A DNA stretch of 64,000 bases from Gordonia spumicola. GTDB taxonomy: Bacteria > Actinomycetota > Actinomycetes > Mycobacteriales > Mycobacteriaceae. Under the pieces are notes generated by a model, which searched no databases, was not told the DNA's origin, and saw only the letters and a list, made by a program, of their open reading frames with translations. Positions within the stretch are counted from its first letter, which is position 1. Each line of letters starts with the position of its first letter. Shown piece after piece: positions 18,647-27,924 of the stretch. The translations under genes and the position numbers were made by a program. The DNA lies in assembly GCF_009932475.1 (NCBI RefSeq), contig NZ_BJOV01000002.1:496001-560000 (forward strand), given 5' to 3'.

Positions 18647-18997
18647 TCAGCCCCAACCGTGGGCGTGGAGCCATTCGTCGTCGATCCCGAAGTGGTGGCC
18701 GACCTCGTGCAGGACGGTGACCGCGACCTCGTGTCGGACCTCGTCGACGGTGCGGCACATGGCGAGGATCGGCTCGCGGTAGATCTCGATCGTGTCGGGG
18801 AGGAAGCCCTGGTAGTCGAAGGTCCGCTCGGTGAGCGCGACACCGTGATAGAGCCCGAGGAGAGTCGGCTCGTCCGCATTGCGCGGGCGGACGAGGATCG
18901 CGACATTCGACATCGCGTCGGTGAACTCCGTCGGCAGTAGGTCGAGGGCGTCGCCGACCAGGTACTCGAAGTCCCGGTCCGACATGTGAACAGCCAT
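18647..18997 (-). CDS. Minimal zinc metallopeptidase-like protein
   Basis: Small acidic protein of 116 aa in the zincin-like family represented by Rv3836. The metal site HEVGHHFGIDDEWLH contains HExxH and a downstream acidic residue. Family members are among the smallest zincins and have no well-proven substrate. The ATG at 18997 follows the stop of the upstream septum-formation-domain gene by one base, so the two are co-transcribed. Confidence 0.87.
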   Translation of the reverse strand: MAVHMSDRDFEYLVGDALDLLPTEFTDAMSNVAILVRPRNADEPTLLGLYHGVALTERTFDYQGFLPDTIEIYREPILAMCRTVDEVRHEVAVTVLHEVGHHFGIDDEWLHAHGWG

Positions 18998-18998
18998 G

Positions 18999-20171
18999 TC
19001 AGCCCGCGGGAGCCGGGATCTCGCGGTCGTCCGCGTTGTATCCGGGCGGCAGCGGCACCGGCGTGCCGACCGATCGTCCCGGCGGGCCCTTGGCCGGCGG
19101 GACCGGGACGCGGCCGTTGATCAGCAGTTCGTCCTGCCGGGCGTCGCCGACCAGATTGGCGAAGCCGCCGCGGTACGGCAGTCCGACGTAGCAGACCACG
19201 CGACGACTGCCGGTGAGCCAGCTGACCTCGGCCGTCGTCGACCACTGGACGTTGAGCGTGGTCGCGGCGAACCTGTCGGCACCGCCGAAGAAGCGGTTGG
19301 TCTGCGTCGGACAGATCTTGCGCAGGTAGTCGTTCTGCGACTGCACGTTGGGCCACGGCTTACCCGAGTTGCGGGCGCCGAACCGCTGCGACAGGTCGAC
19401 GACGCCCGTCGTCTGGAACGCGTGCGCCTCCGAGCAGTTGACGACCGCCCTCGTCGGTTCGCGCGTCGCCTGATCGATGCCGACGCAGGTGCCCGGAGCC
19501 CACTCGATCGACTGGTCCACATCGGCGACGCGCCCGGAGAACTCCTCCTGAACACCCTTCGCCCCCGGCTGTTCGATGCCGCAACGAAGCACGCGGGCTC
19601 CGCGCTCCCACTGGCTGCGCAACGGGTACATCAGTCCGACGCCGAAGCGACCCGCCGGGTCGAGACCGCCCGCCAGATACCGATCGACGACGGCGGGGCA
19701 GTTCTCGTCACGGATCGACGAGAAACGCTCCTTGCCCGGCCACTGCGCATCGGCGGCGAACTCCGACGACGGGAAAGCCGCCGTGTCGAGTGTGCCCGCG
19801 ACCTCGAACCGATGCGGTTCCGCGCAGTCGACGAGCGTCGCCTCGCTCGGCGGGTCGACCGTCCACTGCAGGCAGTCCCCGGGCTCGGACCTGCTGAGGT
19901 CGTCGGCGACCGTGCCGCTCTCCCCGATCTCCGTCGACCCGACGCCCCCGGCGCCCGAGAAGCCTCCGGTCGCGAACAGCACGGCGCCCGCGACGACGGC
20001 GCCGATCAGGACCGCCACCAGCACCGACCGCAGCGGGTGACGCGGGCCGCCGGTCGCGGGCTCCGCATCGGGCTCGTCGTCGTCGACGGGGTACGTGTCG
20101 AACTCGTCGGCGTCGTCCAACCACGGCGACCGCTCGTCGCCGTCCCCACCGTTGTCGCTGTCGGAAGTCAT
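18999..20171 (-). CDS. Membrane-anchored septum-formation-domain protein
   Basis: About 390 aa from ATG at 20171 (alternative ATGs at 20180 and 20183). An acidic cytoplasmic N terminus (residues 1-45) is followed by one transmembrane segment (SVLVAVLIGAVVAGAVLF) and an exported region. The exported part holds two Cys-containing repeats with the pattern GDCLQW...VDCAEPHRFEVAG and GTCVGI...VNCSEAHAFQTTG, which match the septum-formation domain. The C terminus is Pro-rich. Ortholog of Rv3835. The upstream frame is open but has no family similarity. Divergent from serS with a 54-bp gap. Confidence 0.83.
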   Translation of the reverse strand: MTSDSDNGGDGDERSPWLDDADEFDTYPVDDDEPDAEPATGGPRHPLRSVLVAVLIGAVVAGAVLFATGGFSGAGGVGSTEIGESGTVADDLSRSEPGDCLQWTVDPPSEATLVDCAEPHRFEVAGTLDTAAFPSSEFAADAQWPGKERFSSIRDENCPAVVDRYLAGGLDPAGRFGVGLMYPLRSQWERGARVLRCGIEQPGAKGVQEEFSGRVADVDQSIEWAPGTCVGIDQATREPTRAVVNCSEAHAFQTTGVVDLSQRFGARNSGKPWPNVQSQNDYLRKICPTQTNRFFGGADRFAATTLNVQWSTTAEVSWLTGSRRVVCYVGLPYRGGFANLVGDARQDELLINGRVPVPPAKGPPGRSVGTPVPLPPGYNADDREIPAPAG

Positions 20172-20225
20172 CGCATCCATCATGCCTGGTCGGCCTCGAC
20201 GATGTCTTCCTAGTAGGGTCAACGT

Positions 20226-21482
20226 GTGATCGATCTGAAGATCCTGCGTGATAATCCCGACCTCGTCCGCGCGTCGCAGCGCACTCGCGGCGAAGACCCG
20301 GCGCTCGTCGACCGCCTCCTGCAGGCCGACGTCGACCGTCGTGCCGCCATCTCGGAGGCCGACGCCCTGCGATCGGAACAGAAGGCCCTCGGGAAGCAGG
20401 TCGGCAAGGCGTCCGGCGACGAGAAGACCGCCCTCCTGGCCCGAGGCAAGGAGCTGGCCGAACAGGTCAAGGCCGCCGTCGCCCGGCAGAGCGAAGCCGA
20501 CGAGACCGCCGTCGCATGCCAGCGGGCCATCTCCAACATCGTCTCCGAGGCCACCCCGCCCGGCGGCGAGGACGACTACGTGGTGATCGAGCACGTCGGT
20601 GAGCCACGTCGGATCGACGACCCCAAGGATCACCTGGAGATCGGCGAACGCCTCGGACTCATCGACATGGCGCGCGGCGCCAAGGTGTCGGGTTCGCGCT
20701 TCTACTTCCTCACCGGTCTCGGAGCACAGCTGCAGCTCGGCCTGCTGAACATGGCCGCGGCGAAGGCGACCGCGAACGGGTTCACCCTGATGATCCCGCC
20801 GGTGCTCGTCCGACCGGAGGTGATGCAGGGAACCGGCTTCCTCGGCTCGCACGCCGACGAGGTGTACCGCCTCGAAGCCGACGACATGTACCTCGTCGGA
20901 ACGTCCGAGGTGCCCCTCGCCGGATACCACTCCGACGAGATCCTCGACCTGTCCGAGGGGCCCAAGCGCTACGCGGGCTGGTCCACCTGCTTCCGCCGCG
21001 AGGCTGGCTCGTACGGCAAGGACACTCGCGGCATCATCCGCGTCCACCAGTTCGACAAGGTGGAGGGCTTCATCTACTGCAGGCCCGAAGACGCCGAGGC
21101 CGAGCACCAGCGTCTCCTCGCGTGGGAGAAGGACATGCTCGCCGCGATCGACGTCCCCTACCGCGTGATCGACGTCGCGGGCGGCGACCTCGGCAGCTCC
21201 GCGGCCCGGAAGTTCGACTGCGAGGCCTGGGTCCCGACGCAGAACACCTACCGCGAGCTCACGTCGACGTCGAACTGCACCACGTTCCAGGCGCGCCGCC
21301 TCCAGGTCCGCTACCGCGACGAGAACGGCAAGGCGCAGACCGCGGCCACCCTCAACGGCACCCTCGCGACCACCCGTTGGCTGGTCGCCATCCTGGAGAA
21401 CCACCAGCAGCCCGACGGCTCGGTGAAGCTCCCGGAACAGCTCGCGCGCTTCGTCGGCGTCGACGTCATCGCACCGAAGTGA
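20226..21482 (+). CDS. serS: Seryl-tRNA synthetase
   Basis: Class II aminoacyl-tRNA synthetase, 418 aa, GTG start. The N-terminal 100 residues form the long alpha-helical arm that holds the tRNA-Ser variable loop. The catalytic core has [15 protein letters not shown], motif 2 in [24 protein letters not shown] (only ends cited), and motif 3 in [18 protein letters not shown]. The arrangement next to the Rv3835/Rv3836 genes is conserved with mycobacteria (Rv3834c). Confidence 0.97.
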   Translation: MIDLKILRDNPDLVRASQRTRGEDPALVDRLLQADVDRRAAISEADALRSEQKALGKQVGKASGDEKTALLARGKELAEQVKAAVARQSEADETAVACQRAISNIVSEATPPGGEDDYVVIEHVGEPRRIDDPKDHLEIGERLGLIDMARGAKVSGSRFYFLTGLGAQLQLGLLNMAAAKATANGFTLMIPPVLVRPEVMQGTGFLGSHADEVYRLEADDMYLVGTSEVPLAGYHSDEILDLSEGPKRYAGWSTCFRREAGSYGKDTRGIIRVHQFDKVEGFIYCRPEDAEAEHQRLLAWEKDMLAAIDVPYRVIDVAGGDLGSSAARKFDCEAWVPTQNTYRELTSTSNCTTFQARRLQVRYRDENGKAQTAATLNGTLATTRWLVAILENHQQPDGSVKLPEQLARFVGVDVIAPK

Positions 21483-21486
21483 CATC

Positions 21487-22305
21487 GTGACCGTCGGCGT
21501 GGTCGCGGCGATCGTCGCGGCTCTCGCCTTCGGTACGGCATCGGTGATGCAGGCGCACGCCGCGGCACGCGCAGGCGCCGACGCGTCGCCCATCGGCGCG
21601 ATGCTCCATCCCGTCTTCATCGGCGGCATGGCGCTAGACGCCGTCGGTTTCGTCTGCACCGCGGTCGCCTCGCGGACGCTGCCGCTGTTCCTGTCGCAAC
21701 CGATCATCAGCTCGAATCTGCTGGTCACCGCGGTTCTCGCGACCATCGTCCTCAAGGTGGCCCTGACCCGCCGCGACCGCGCGGGCATCGCCGTCGCGGT
21801 GATCGCGCTCATCGCGCTCGGCCTCACCTCGGGAGCCGAAGGGCACGACGACCCCGGTCGCATGCTGCACTGGGCACTGCTCGTCGGCGGCGCGGCCCTC
21901 CTCGGCGGCGGCCTGCTGGCGGCGCGGGCCCGCCGCGCCGCCCTCCCCGCGGCCCTCACGTCCGGCGTGTTGTTCGGGTTGATGACCGTCGCCATCCGGA
22001 TCGTCGACGGCGTGGCCCCGTTCCGGCTCGGCGAACTCCTGTCCGATCCGGCCGCCTACGCCGTCGTCCTGTGCGGCGCGGGCGGGTTCTACCTGTTCAC
22101 CGCCGCGCTCCAGACCGGAGCCGTCGCGGGAGCCGCCGCAGCCGTCGCGGTCGGCGAGACCGTCATCCCCGGTGTCGTCGGAGCCGTCCTCCTCGGCGAC
22201 CAGACCCGTCCGGGATGGGGTGCGGTCACGGTCGTGTCGTTCATCGCGGCGATCGTCGGAGCCGTGGTCGTCGCCTTGTCCGACGGTGTCGCGGCGGTCG
22301 AATAG
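21487..22305 (+). CDS. DMT-superfamily (EamA/NIPA-like) transporter
   Basis: Membrane protein of 272 aa with about nine or ten hydrophobic helices and Ala/Gly-rich packing, like drug/metabolite transporters. The pattern AFGTASVMQAHAAAR at the N terminus and AVGETVIPGVVGAVLLGD near the C terminus fit the EamA/NIPA group. Substrate unknown. It starts with GTG five bases after the serS stop and is probably co-transcribed with it. Confidence 0.78.
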   Translation: MTVGVVAAIVAALAFGTASVMQAHAAARAGADASPIGAMLHPVFIGGMALDAVGFVCTAVASRTLPLFLSQPIISSNLLVTAVLATIVLKVALTRRDRAGIAVAVIALIALGLTSGAEGHDDPGRMLHWALLVGGAALLGGGLLAARARRAALPAALTSGVLFGLMTVAIRIVDGVAPFRLGELLSDPAAYAVVLCGAGGFYLFTAALQTGAVAGAAAAVAVGETVIPGVVGAVLLGDQTRPGWGAVTVVSFIAAIVGAVVVALSDGVAAVE

Positions 22306-22535
22306 ACGACACGACTCAGCATTTCGACAGGCGCCGGCGGTAGGGTGGCTGGGATTTCACGACGACCGGGATTGAGGAGACGCGACCGGAGGATGAACGA
22401 CCGGCCCGAGCCACCGATGCAACGCAGGCCGCCCCGACATACGGGGCGCCCGACGCCCCGTACCAGCCGCCACGCGCCTGGTCGCAAGAGCCTGCGCGCC
22501 CCCATCGGTACACCCCGCAGCCCGGGGCCGAGCCG

Positions 22536-23648
22536 TTGCGGGGCCGCCCCGACTACGCTCCCCGCCAGGAGCCGGAACCGATCCCGCGCGACGACAGGCG
22601 TCGTCCCCCTCAGGGACCGCCGCCCCGACGTCCGTCGTCGAACCGACCCGACCACGCGCCCGCCGCACCGCCGCGGAAGGCGGGCAAGAGGAAGAAGCCT
22701 CGCCGCTGGCTGCGCATCGCCCTCGTCGTGCTGCTCGTCCTGCTGCTCCTGCCGGTCGGCCTGATGTTCTACTACGACTCCAAACTCCATCGCGTCGACG
22801 CGCTCGCCGACTACCCCGGCCGCATCGGCGACACGCCGGGCACCAACTGGCTCATCGTCGGCACCGACTCGCGGTCGGGACTCAGTCAGGCCGAGAAGGA
22901 CAAACTCGCCACCGGCGACAGCGACGGCGCACGCACCGACACGATCATGCTCGCCCACTTCCCCACGTCGGGGAAGCCGATGCTGATCAGCGTGCCCCGC
23001 GACCTGTACGTCCCCATCCCCGGACAGGGCAGTCACAAGATCAACTCGGCGTTCAACTCCGGCGGGCCGAAGCTCCTGGTCCAGACCATCGAGGAGTTCA
23101 GCAAGGTCCACATCGACCACTACATCGAGATCGGCTTCGGCGGCTTCGACAGCCTGGTGGACGCCGTCGGCGGCGTGAACATGTGCCTCAACCGGCCGCT
23201 CCACGACCCGAAGGCCGGCCTGAAGCTGAAGGCAGGCTGCCAGGACCTCAACGGCGCGCAGGCCCTCGGCCTCGTCCGGACCCGAGCGTTCCCCAACGCC
23301 GACCTCGAACGCGTGATCAACCAGCGGAAGTTCTTCGCGGCACTGATGTCCAAGGCCACGAGCCCCGGCGTCCTGCTGAATCCGTTCCGGCTGATCCCGT
23401 TCGTCAACGGAGCCGTCGACGCCGTGACGGTCGCCGAGGGCGATCACCTGTGGGACCTCGCATGGCTGGCGTACAAGCTCACCGACCCGGTCACCACGAC
23501 CGTCCCCACCGACGGCGATCAGATCACCGACGACGGCGACTCGCTGATCCCGGGCTCCACCACCTCGAAGTTCTTCGAGTACGTCAGCCGCGGTGTGGAG
23601 GTCCCGAAGGACCTCCTGAGCAGTTCCGACGGGTCGGCACTCGGCTAA
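22536..23648 (+). CDS. LytR-CpsA-Psr family cell-wall polymer transferase
   Basis: LCP protein that attaches polymers such as arabinogalactan to peptidoglycan from a polyprenyl-phosphate carrier. A Pro/Arg-rich cytoplasmic tail precedes one TM segment (LRIALVVLLVLLLLPVGLM) and the external LCP domain. That domain includes RTDTIMLAHF, the catalytic SVPRDLYV, and GGVNMCL plus LVRTR. The first in-frame near-cognate start is TTG at 22536. The frame stays open back to 22344 without ATG, GTG or TTG, while a good ATG at 22393 is in another frame. One missing base near 22411 would join them; the true N terminus is therefore probably longer. Confidence 0.85.
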   Translation: MRGRPDYAPRQEPEPIPRDDRRRPPQGPPPRRPSSNRPDHAPAAPPRKAGKRKKPRRWLRIALVVLLVLLLLPVGLMFYYDSKLHRVDALADYPGRIGDTPGTNWLIVGTDSRSGLSQAEKDKLATGDSDGARTDTIMLAHFPTSGKPMLISVPRDLYVPIPGQGSHKINSAFNSGGPKLLVQTIEEFSKVHIDHYIEIGFGGFDSLVDAVGGVNMCLNRPLHDPKAGLKLKAGCQDLNGAQALGLVRTRAFPNADLERVINQRKFFAALMSKATSPGVLLNPFRLIPFVNGAVDAVTVAEGDHLWDLAWLAYKLTDPVTTTVPTDGDQITDDGDSLIPGSTTSKFFEYVSRGVEVPKDLLSSSDGSALG

Positions 23649-23658
23649 CCTGTACGGC

Positions 23659-24204
23659 ATGACCGACAGCGCTCGCACCCAGTTCCAGGAACTGCTCCAC
23701 GACCAGATCAGCAACGAGTTCTCCGCGTCACAGCAGTATGTGGCGCTCGCGGTCTGGTACGACGCCCACGACATGCCGCAGATGGCGCAGCACTTCTACG
23801 AGCAGTCCGTCGAGGAACGCAATCACGCGATGATGATCGTCCAGTACTTCCTGGACCGCGACATCGACGTCAAGGTGCCCGCCGCGAAGGCCCCCGTGAC
23901 CGAGTTCACCGAGTACCGCGAGCCGATCGAGCTGGCCCTGTCCCAGGAGAAGGTCGTCACCGAGCAGATCGTCGCACTCGCCAGTTCGGCCCGTGAGAGC
24001 GGCGACTACCTGGGCGAACAGTTCATGCAGTGGTTCCTCAAGGAGCAGGTCGAGGAGGTCGCCAGCATGACGACGCTCCAGACCATCGCCGAGCGCGCCA
24101 ACGGCAACCTGTTCGACCTGGAGAACTTCGTCCAGCGCGAACTCAACAGCAAGGGCGGCGAGGCCGACGCCTCCGCACCGCTCGCCGCCGGCGGCAACCT
24201 GTAG
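23659..24204 (+). CDS. bfrB: Ferritin (BfrB-type)
   Basis: Iron-storage ferritin of 181 aa without the haem Met. The ferroxidase residues are in NEFSASQQYVALAVWY and SVEERNHAMM. Length and C-terminal extension agree with BfrB of M. tuberculosis (Rv3841), where it stores iron under IdeR activation. A half-site GGCTAACCT (23643-23651) matches half of an IdeR box just ahead of the ATG but overlaps the stop of the LCP gene; the other half is not conserved. Confidence 0.93.
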   Translation: MTDSARTQFQELLHDQISNEFSASQQYVALAVWYDAHDMPQMAQHFYEQSVEERNHAMMIVQYFLDRDIDVKVPAAKAPVTEFTEYREPIELALSQEKVVTEQIVALASSARESGDYLGEQFMQWFLKEQVEEVASMTTLQTIAERANGNLFDLENFVQRELNSKGGEADASAPLAAGGNL

Positions 24205-24215
24205 CTCGTCCAACC

Positions 24216-24271
24216 GTCACCGCTCCGAGTGAGCAGTGCTTCCACGAGCGCTGCTCACTCGGAGCGGTGAC
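24216..24271. terminator. Long perfect hairpin (21-bp arms)
   Basis: Left arm 24216-24236 starts GTCACCGCTCCGAG; right arm 24251-24271 is its exact complement; the loop is 14 nt. It lies 11 bp after the ferritin stop and can terminate transcription in either direction, although no T-run follows. A related, less perfect hairpin lies at 25210-25265, on the far side of the next gene. Confidence 0.75.
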
Positions 24272-24379
24272 GTGTAAACGCGCAGGTGAATCTGTGGATG
24301 AATGTCATGCCATCCACAGATCCGCGGTTCCGGTGTGGAAAGCCGGACTGTTCACATATCTCCGACAAGAGTCCCGGGC

Positions 24380-25237
24380 ATGGAGCGGATTCCGTCGGGC
24401 GTGTACTCGACCAGACAACTCATCGATGCGTACGGGCGCAAACGGTTCAACGAGCTGATCGCGACCGGGAACGCCAGGCAACTGCGTCGTGGGTGGTACC
24501 TGATCGGCTCACCGCCCGGCGACATCGTCGACGCGGTCAGGCGCGGAGGAGTCCTCAGCTGCGTGTCCGCCCTGAGACGACTCGGCGTCTGGGTTCCCGG
24601 CGAGAAGAACCACCTGCATGTGCGCGGGAACAACTGGGCGGTCAGGAACCTGCGAGGGCCGTTCTGCAAGCGATTCGGCAGGCCCGAACCCGAGTACGCG
24701 GTGATGGACGACGTCGAGACCGCACTCCAGTACGCGGCGCGATGCCTCAACGACACCGACTTCATCGTCGTGTGCGACTCGATCCTGAACAAGCGCCTCA
24801 TGACGCTCGAACAGATGCAGTATCAGTTCCGCAATGCGCCGAAGCGGACGCTCGCACTGTTGGACCGCTGCGACGAACGTGCCGATTCCGGTCCGGAGAC
24901 CGTGATTCGTCTGTTCCTGACGAGCCTGAACGTCAAGTTCGATCTTCAAGTGACGATCGACGGCGTCGGTTGCGTGGACATCCTGATCGGCGACTGGCTG
25001 ATCATCGAGCTCGACGGATGGGAGTTCCACGGCGACAAGGAGCACTTCGAATCAGATCGTCGACGCGACGTCGACGCTCACGCGCTCGGTTTCACACCGT
25101 TGCGGTTCACCTACAAGCAGACGATGCACACCACCGACGTCACGACGGCGAAAATTCACGAAGCCATACGCGCCGGAGTCCACCTCCGGCCGTCGCATCC
25201 TGTCCAGTCGTCACCGCTCACGCGCGGCACTGCCTGA
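24380..25237 (+). CDS. DUF559-type putative endonuclease-like protein
   Basis: Protein of 285 aa. Residues 1-60 (STRQLIDAYGRKRFNELIATG, cited only by ends; GWYLIG) look like the AbiEi-type winged-helix N domain. The C-terminal 90 residues contain DILIGDWLIIELDGWEFHG and a following HALGF-PLRF segment, the Asp...Glu-x-Asp pattern of the Vsr-like/DUF559 restriction-endonuclease fold. Such genes are common in actinobacteria and poorly understood. ATG at 24380 is chosen; the frame is open farther upstream. Its last codons overlap a palindromic repeat. No partner toxin gene is beside it. Confidence 0.72.
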   Translation: MERIPSGVYSTRQLIDAYGRKRFNELIATGNARQLRRGWYLIGSPPGDIVDAVRRGGVLSCVSALRRLGVWVPGEKNHLHVRGNNWAVRNLRGPFCKRFGRPEPEYAVMDDVETALQYAARCLNDTDFIVVCDSILNKRLMTLEQMQYQFRNAPKRTLALLDRCDERADSGPETVIRLFLTSLNVKFDLQVTIDGVGCVDILIGDWLIIELDGWEFHGDKEHFESDRRRDVDAHALGFTPLRFTYKQTMHTTDVTTAKIHEAIRAGVHLRPSHPVQSSPLTRGTA

Positions 25238-25265
25238 CAGGCGGGTGCTCACGCGGAGCAGTGAC
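25210..25265. repeat. Imperfect hairpin related to the 24216 repeat
   Basis: Left arm 25210-25230 and right arm 25245-25265 both begin, read inward, with GTCAC(C/T)GCTC, as does the hairpin at 24216. The centre GCCTGACAGGC can also pair. It lies between the convergent DUF559 and DUF5926 genes and includes the stop codon of the former, so it may be a bidirectional terminator. Confidence 0.62.
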
Positions 25266-25274
25266 GGTTGAACG

Positions 25275-26192
25275 TCAGCGCAGGGTCACCTGACGGCCGA
25301 TGATCCCGGCACGCGACGAGCGCTGAGCCGCCGTGAGGTCGGACGTGTCGGCGAGCGCCTCGGTGAGGGCCGTGTCGAGCGCGTCGAGGCCGTCGTGCCA
25401 CTCCTCGTGGTGAGCTTCGACGTCGAGGTCGAACACCGGGACGACGAGCCCGTGGGTGCGGAACGACCCGGCGAAGCGCGAACCCTCGCCCATCGTCAGC
25501 GCCCCGGCCGCATGGACGCGCGCCAGCGCGTTCATCAGGGTCTCCTCGTCCTCCGGGCGGACCCACCGCAGGTGCGCCCGTTCACCCGCGTCCACCCACC
25601 ACGGCGCGCCGACGCCGCTGGCCGGATGCAGCCGGGCCGTCGGGAGAATGGTCTCGTTGGCACGCTCGAGCATGGCCTTGACCTGCGGGTCGACGTCCAC
25701 GCCTTCGGTGAACCACCAGTCGAAGTTCTCGTAGACGATCACCTCGAGGGTGGCCGTCGGGTCGAGGATCTCGGTGAGCTGCGCGTCCGCCGGGGCGCCT
25801 GCGTACGTATCGCCCGCCTTCGCCGAGCCGGCCCAGGTGAGCGCCGCGGCTAGCGACGCCCGCAGGTCGGACGGCTCGGGGTCGGTCTGCAGCGCGACGA
25901 GACCCTGCATCTCCGACGAGCGCTCCCGCACGTCGGCGAACACCGCGCCGGGCAGGACCGTCGCGAAGTCGACCTCGTTGGTCGCGCCGGCGCCGTCGGC
26001 GAACGTCGCCTTGGCGGTCGCCGAGGCGATGAACGACCGCATGGCGACCAGATCGCATTCGGCCGCCAGACCGTGGAACGGAGGTGTCGGAGCGACGAGT
26101 GACGCGGCCTGCCGCGCCTTGCGCTCGGCCATCCGCTCGGCGCGGTTGCTGCCCTCGCGCGGGCCGCTGCCGCGCTTGCTCTTCTTTGCCAT
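25275..26192 (-). CDS. DUF5926 family protein
   Basis: Actinobacterial protein of 305 aa. It starts with a highly basic tract (MAKKSKRGSGPREGSNRAER) typical of DUF5926, followed by a region rich in acidic and hydrophobic residues with no catalytic motif I recognise. Repeated Trp residues occur (NFDWWFTEG, APWWVDAGERAHLRWVRPEDE). Some databases call it topoisomerase-like; I see no support for that. ATG at 26192 is chosen; the open frame upstream is a shadow of glpQ. Confidence 0.75.
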   Translation of the reverse strand: MAKKSKRGSGPREGSNRAERMAERKARQAASLVAPTPPFHGLAAECDLVAMRSFIASATAKATFADGAGATNEVDFATVLPGAVFADVRERSSEMQGLVALQTDPEPSDLRASLAAALTWAGSAKAGDTYAGAPADAQLTEILDPTATLEVIVYENFDWWFTEGVDVDPQVKAMLERANETILPTARLHPASGVGAPWWVDAGERAHLRWVRPEDEETLMNALARVHAAGALTMGEGSRFAGSFRTHGLVVPVFDLDVEAHHEEWHDGLDALDTALTEALADTSDLTAAQRSSRAGIIGRQVTLR

Positions 26193-26224
26193 GCGTACCA
26201 GTGTCGCAGAGCCCGCCCGGCGGG

Positions 26225-27010
26225 TCAGTCGACGGTGACGAGCCAGTCCCGAACTCGCGCCGGATGGTTCGTCGCGACCCACCGCACGCCGAGGTCGGCG
26301 CACAGTTGGACGTCCGGCTTCTCGTCGACCGTCCAGCAGTAGGTGACGCGCCCGGCGGCCGCGGCACGATCGACGAGCTCGGGGTGCAGGCGGAGGGTCT
26401 CCACCGACGGGCCGACGCCGGTCGCTCCGACCGCGGTGGCCGCGGTGCCGCCGATGATCCGCGCCGTGTCGCCGAGCAGGATCGTCGGCAGGATCGGGGC
26501 GCTGCGGCGGATGCGCCACACGCCGGCCGATGAGAACGAGATGACGACGGCCCGCGAGTGGTCGGCGGACGGCGGCGTCGCCACGCCGAACTCGTGCAGC
26601 ATCTCGAGCAGGGCGGTCTCGACGAGACTGCCGTAGCGGACGGGATGTTTGGTCTCGATGAACAGCCGGACGGGCCGATGCCAGTCGAGGGTCAACGTCA
26701 GCAGCTCCCGCAGGGTGAGCACGCTCGCCTGCGTCCCGCTGTGCCACGACCCGAAGTCGTGCTCGCGGAGCTGGGCCAGGGTCATCTCGCTGACGATGCC
26801 CGAACCGTCCGACGTCCGGTCGATGGTCCGGTCGTGGATGCAGACGAGCTCATGGTCCGCGGTGAGCCGGACGTCGCATTCGAGGCCGTCGGACCCCTGT
26901 CGCAGCGCCAGCTCGTACGCCCCGAGGGTGTGCTCGGCCATCTCGCCGGACGCCCCGCGGTGCGCGACGACTGCCGGTTTGCCCGAGCGGGACACCTCGC
27001 GCGGACTCAC
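26225..27010 (-). CDS. glpQ1: Glycerophosphodiester phosphodiesterase
   Basis: GDPD-family enzyme, 261 aa, that hydrolyses glycerophosphodiesters to glycerol-3-phosphate and an alcohol. The catalytic HRGASGEMAEHT and the metal-binding LECDVRLTADHELVCIHD are near the N terminus, and VTYCWTVDEKPDV near the C terminus. No signal peptide is seen, so it is probably cytoplasmic. GTG at 27010 forms a GTGA overlap with the DUF4328 gene. The neighbourhood (ferritin, glpQ1, membrane protein, sodA) matches Rv3841-Rv3846. Confidence 0.92.
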   Translation of the reverse strand: MSPREVSRSGKPAVVAHRGASGEMAEHTLGAYELALRQGSDGLECDVRLTADHELVCIHDRTIDRTSDGSGIVSEMTLAQLREHDFGSWHSGTQASVLTLRELLTLTLDWHRPVRLFIETKHPVRYGSLVETALLEMLHEFGVATPPSADHSRAVVISFSSAGVWRIRRSAPILPTILLGDTARIIGGTAATAVGATGVGPSVETLRLHPELVDRAAAAGRVTYCWTVDEKPDVQLCADLGVRWVATNHPARVRDWLVTVD

Positions 27011-27924
27011 GCCGCGACCAGCCGTCGGGTCGGCGTGGCGTCGTCGTCGGACGCCGTTCCCGCCAACCGCTCGATGCGGACGATCGCCCAGCGCGCGAAC
27101 ACTGCCGACACCGCGAACGAGAGTGTGACGAGGGCGAGGGCGTCGGCCTCCACCTGGAGCGAGTCGGTGGCCCATGCGGCGATCCGGTACCCGAAGGTGA
27201 AGAGCGCGACTCCGTTGACGAGAGCCCAGGCGACGGCGAGACGCTGCCGCAGGCGTGCGCCGCGTTCGTCCGAGGCGAGGTGCGCCGCCTCATGGAGCAT
27301 CCAGGGGGCCCCGACGACATTGACGAGCGGCGTGACGACGAATGCGGTGACGATCCACGGTCGACGCGGATCGACGTAGCCTGCGGCCGCGAAGTGCCGG
27401 GCGCGGATCTCGCGGACCCACCGCCCGAACGAGATGATGGTGACGATCACCGCGATCAGCGACATGATGCCGAACACGATGACGGCGATGCTGCTGAGCC
27501 AGTCGAGCCACGTCGAGATCGGGTGTGTGCGATTGGCGACCGCGATGGCGTACCGCGCGCCGTGCACGACTGCCGTCGCCCCGAGGACGAGGCATGTGAG
27601 GGTCATCGAGCGAGTCAGCGCCGACGTGGTCGCAGGCACCGGATCGACGACGGTCGTCGCGGACGCCGGGACGTCGACGAGTCCCCAGCCCGGGTTGTAC
27701 GCGTACGACGGCGTGGGTCCGGGCGGCGGGCGGCGAGGTCCGCGAGGTGCGGGCATCGCCTCCCGCGGCCGGTGCGCCGTCCACTTCAGCAGGGGCCGAC
27801 GGGGCGCGCGGGGCGCGGTCTGGACGAGTGCGCCGCCGCAGCGGGGACAGACGGTGCGGCCGTCCCGGTGCGGCGCTTGGATCCGACAGGAGGGACAGAC
27901 GTCGAAGTTGACCGGGGCAGTCAC
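27007..27924 (-). CDS. DUF4328-type membrane protein with N-terminal zinc ribbon
   Basis: Protein of 305 aa from GTG at 27924. Residues 8-30 hold CPSC...CPRC, a probable zinc ribbon. A Pro-rich cytoplasmic segment follows, then five or six TM helices, with the DUF4328-like part from about 110 to 280 (RWVREIRARHFAAAGYVDPRRPW-type sequence between helices). Function unknown; corresponds to Rv3843c. It overlaps both neighbours by GTGA, so rhodanese, this gene and glpQ form one operon. Confidence 0.76.
   Translation of the reverse strand: MTAPVNFDVCPSCRIQAPHRDGRTVCPRCGGALVQTAPRAPRRPLLKWTAHRPREAMPAPRGPRRPPPGPTPSYAYNPGWGLVDVPASATTVVDPVPATTSALTRSMTLTCLVLGATAVVHGARYAIAVANRTHPISTWLDWLSSIAVIVFGIMSLIAVIVTIISFGRWVREIRARHFAAAGYVDPRRPWIVTAFVVTPLVNVVGAPWMLHEAAHLASDERGARLRQRLAVAWALVNGVALFTFGYRIAAWATDSLQVEADALALVTLSFAVSAVFARWAIVRIERLAGTASDDDATPTRRLVAA

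Noticed and set aside
20183..21995. N-terminal extension of the septum-formation-domain gene through the serS region (998 codons in all)
   Set aside because: The extension is antisense to serS and the transporter and shows no domain; the family-like protein starts at about 20171.
22345..22764. 139-codon frame starting near ATG 22393 as a separate gene
   Set aside because: After the first few residues it becomes an Arg/Pro/Ser shadow of the LCP gene; it is better explained as the lost start of that gene.
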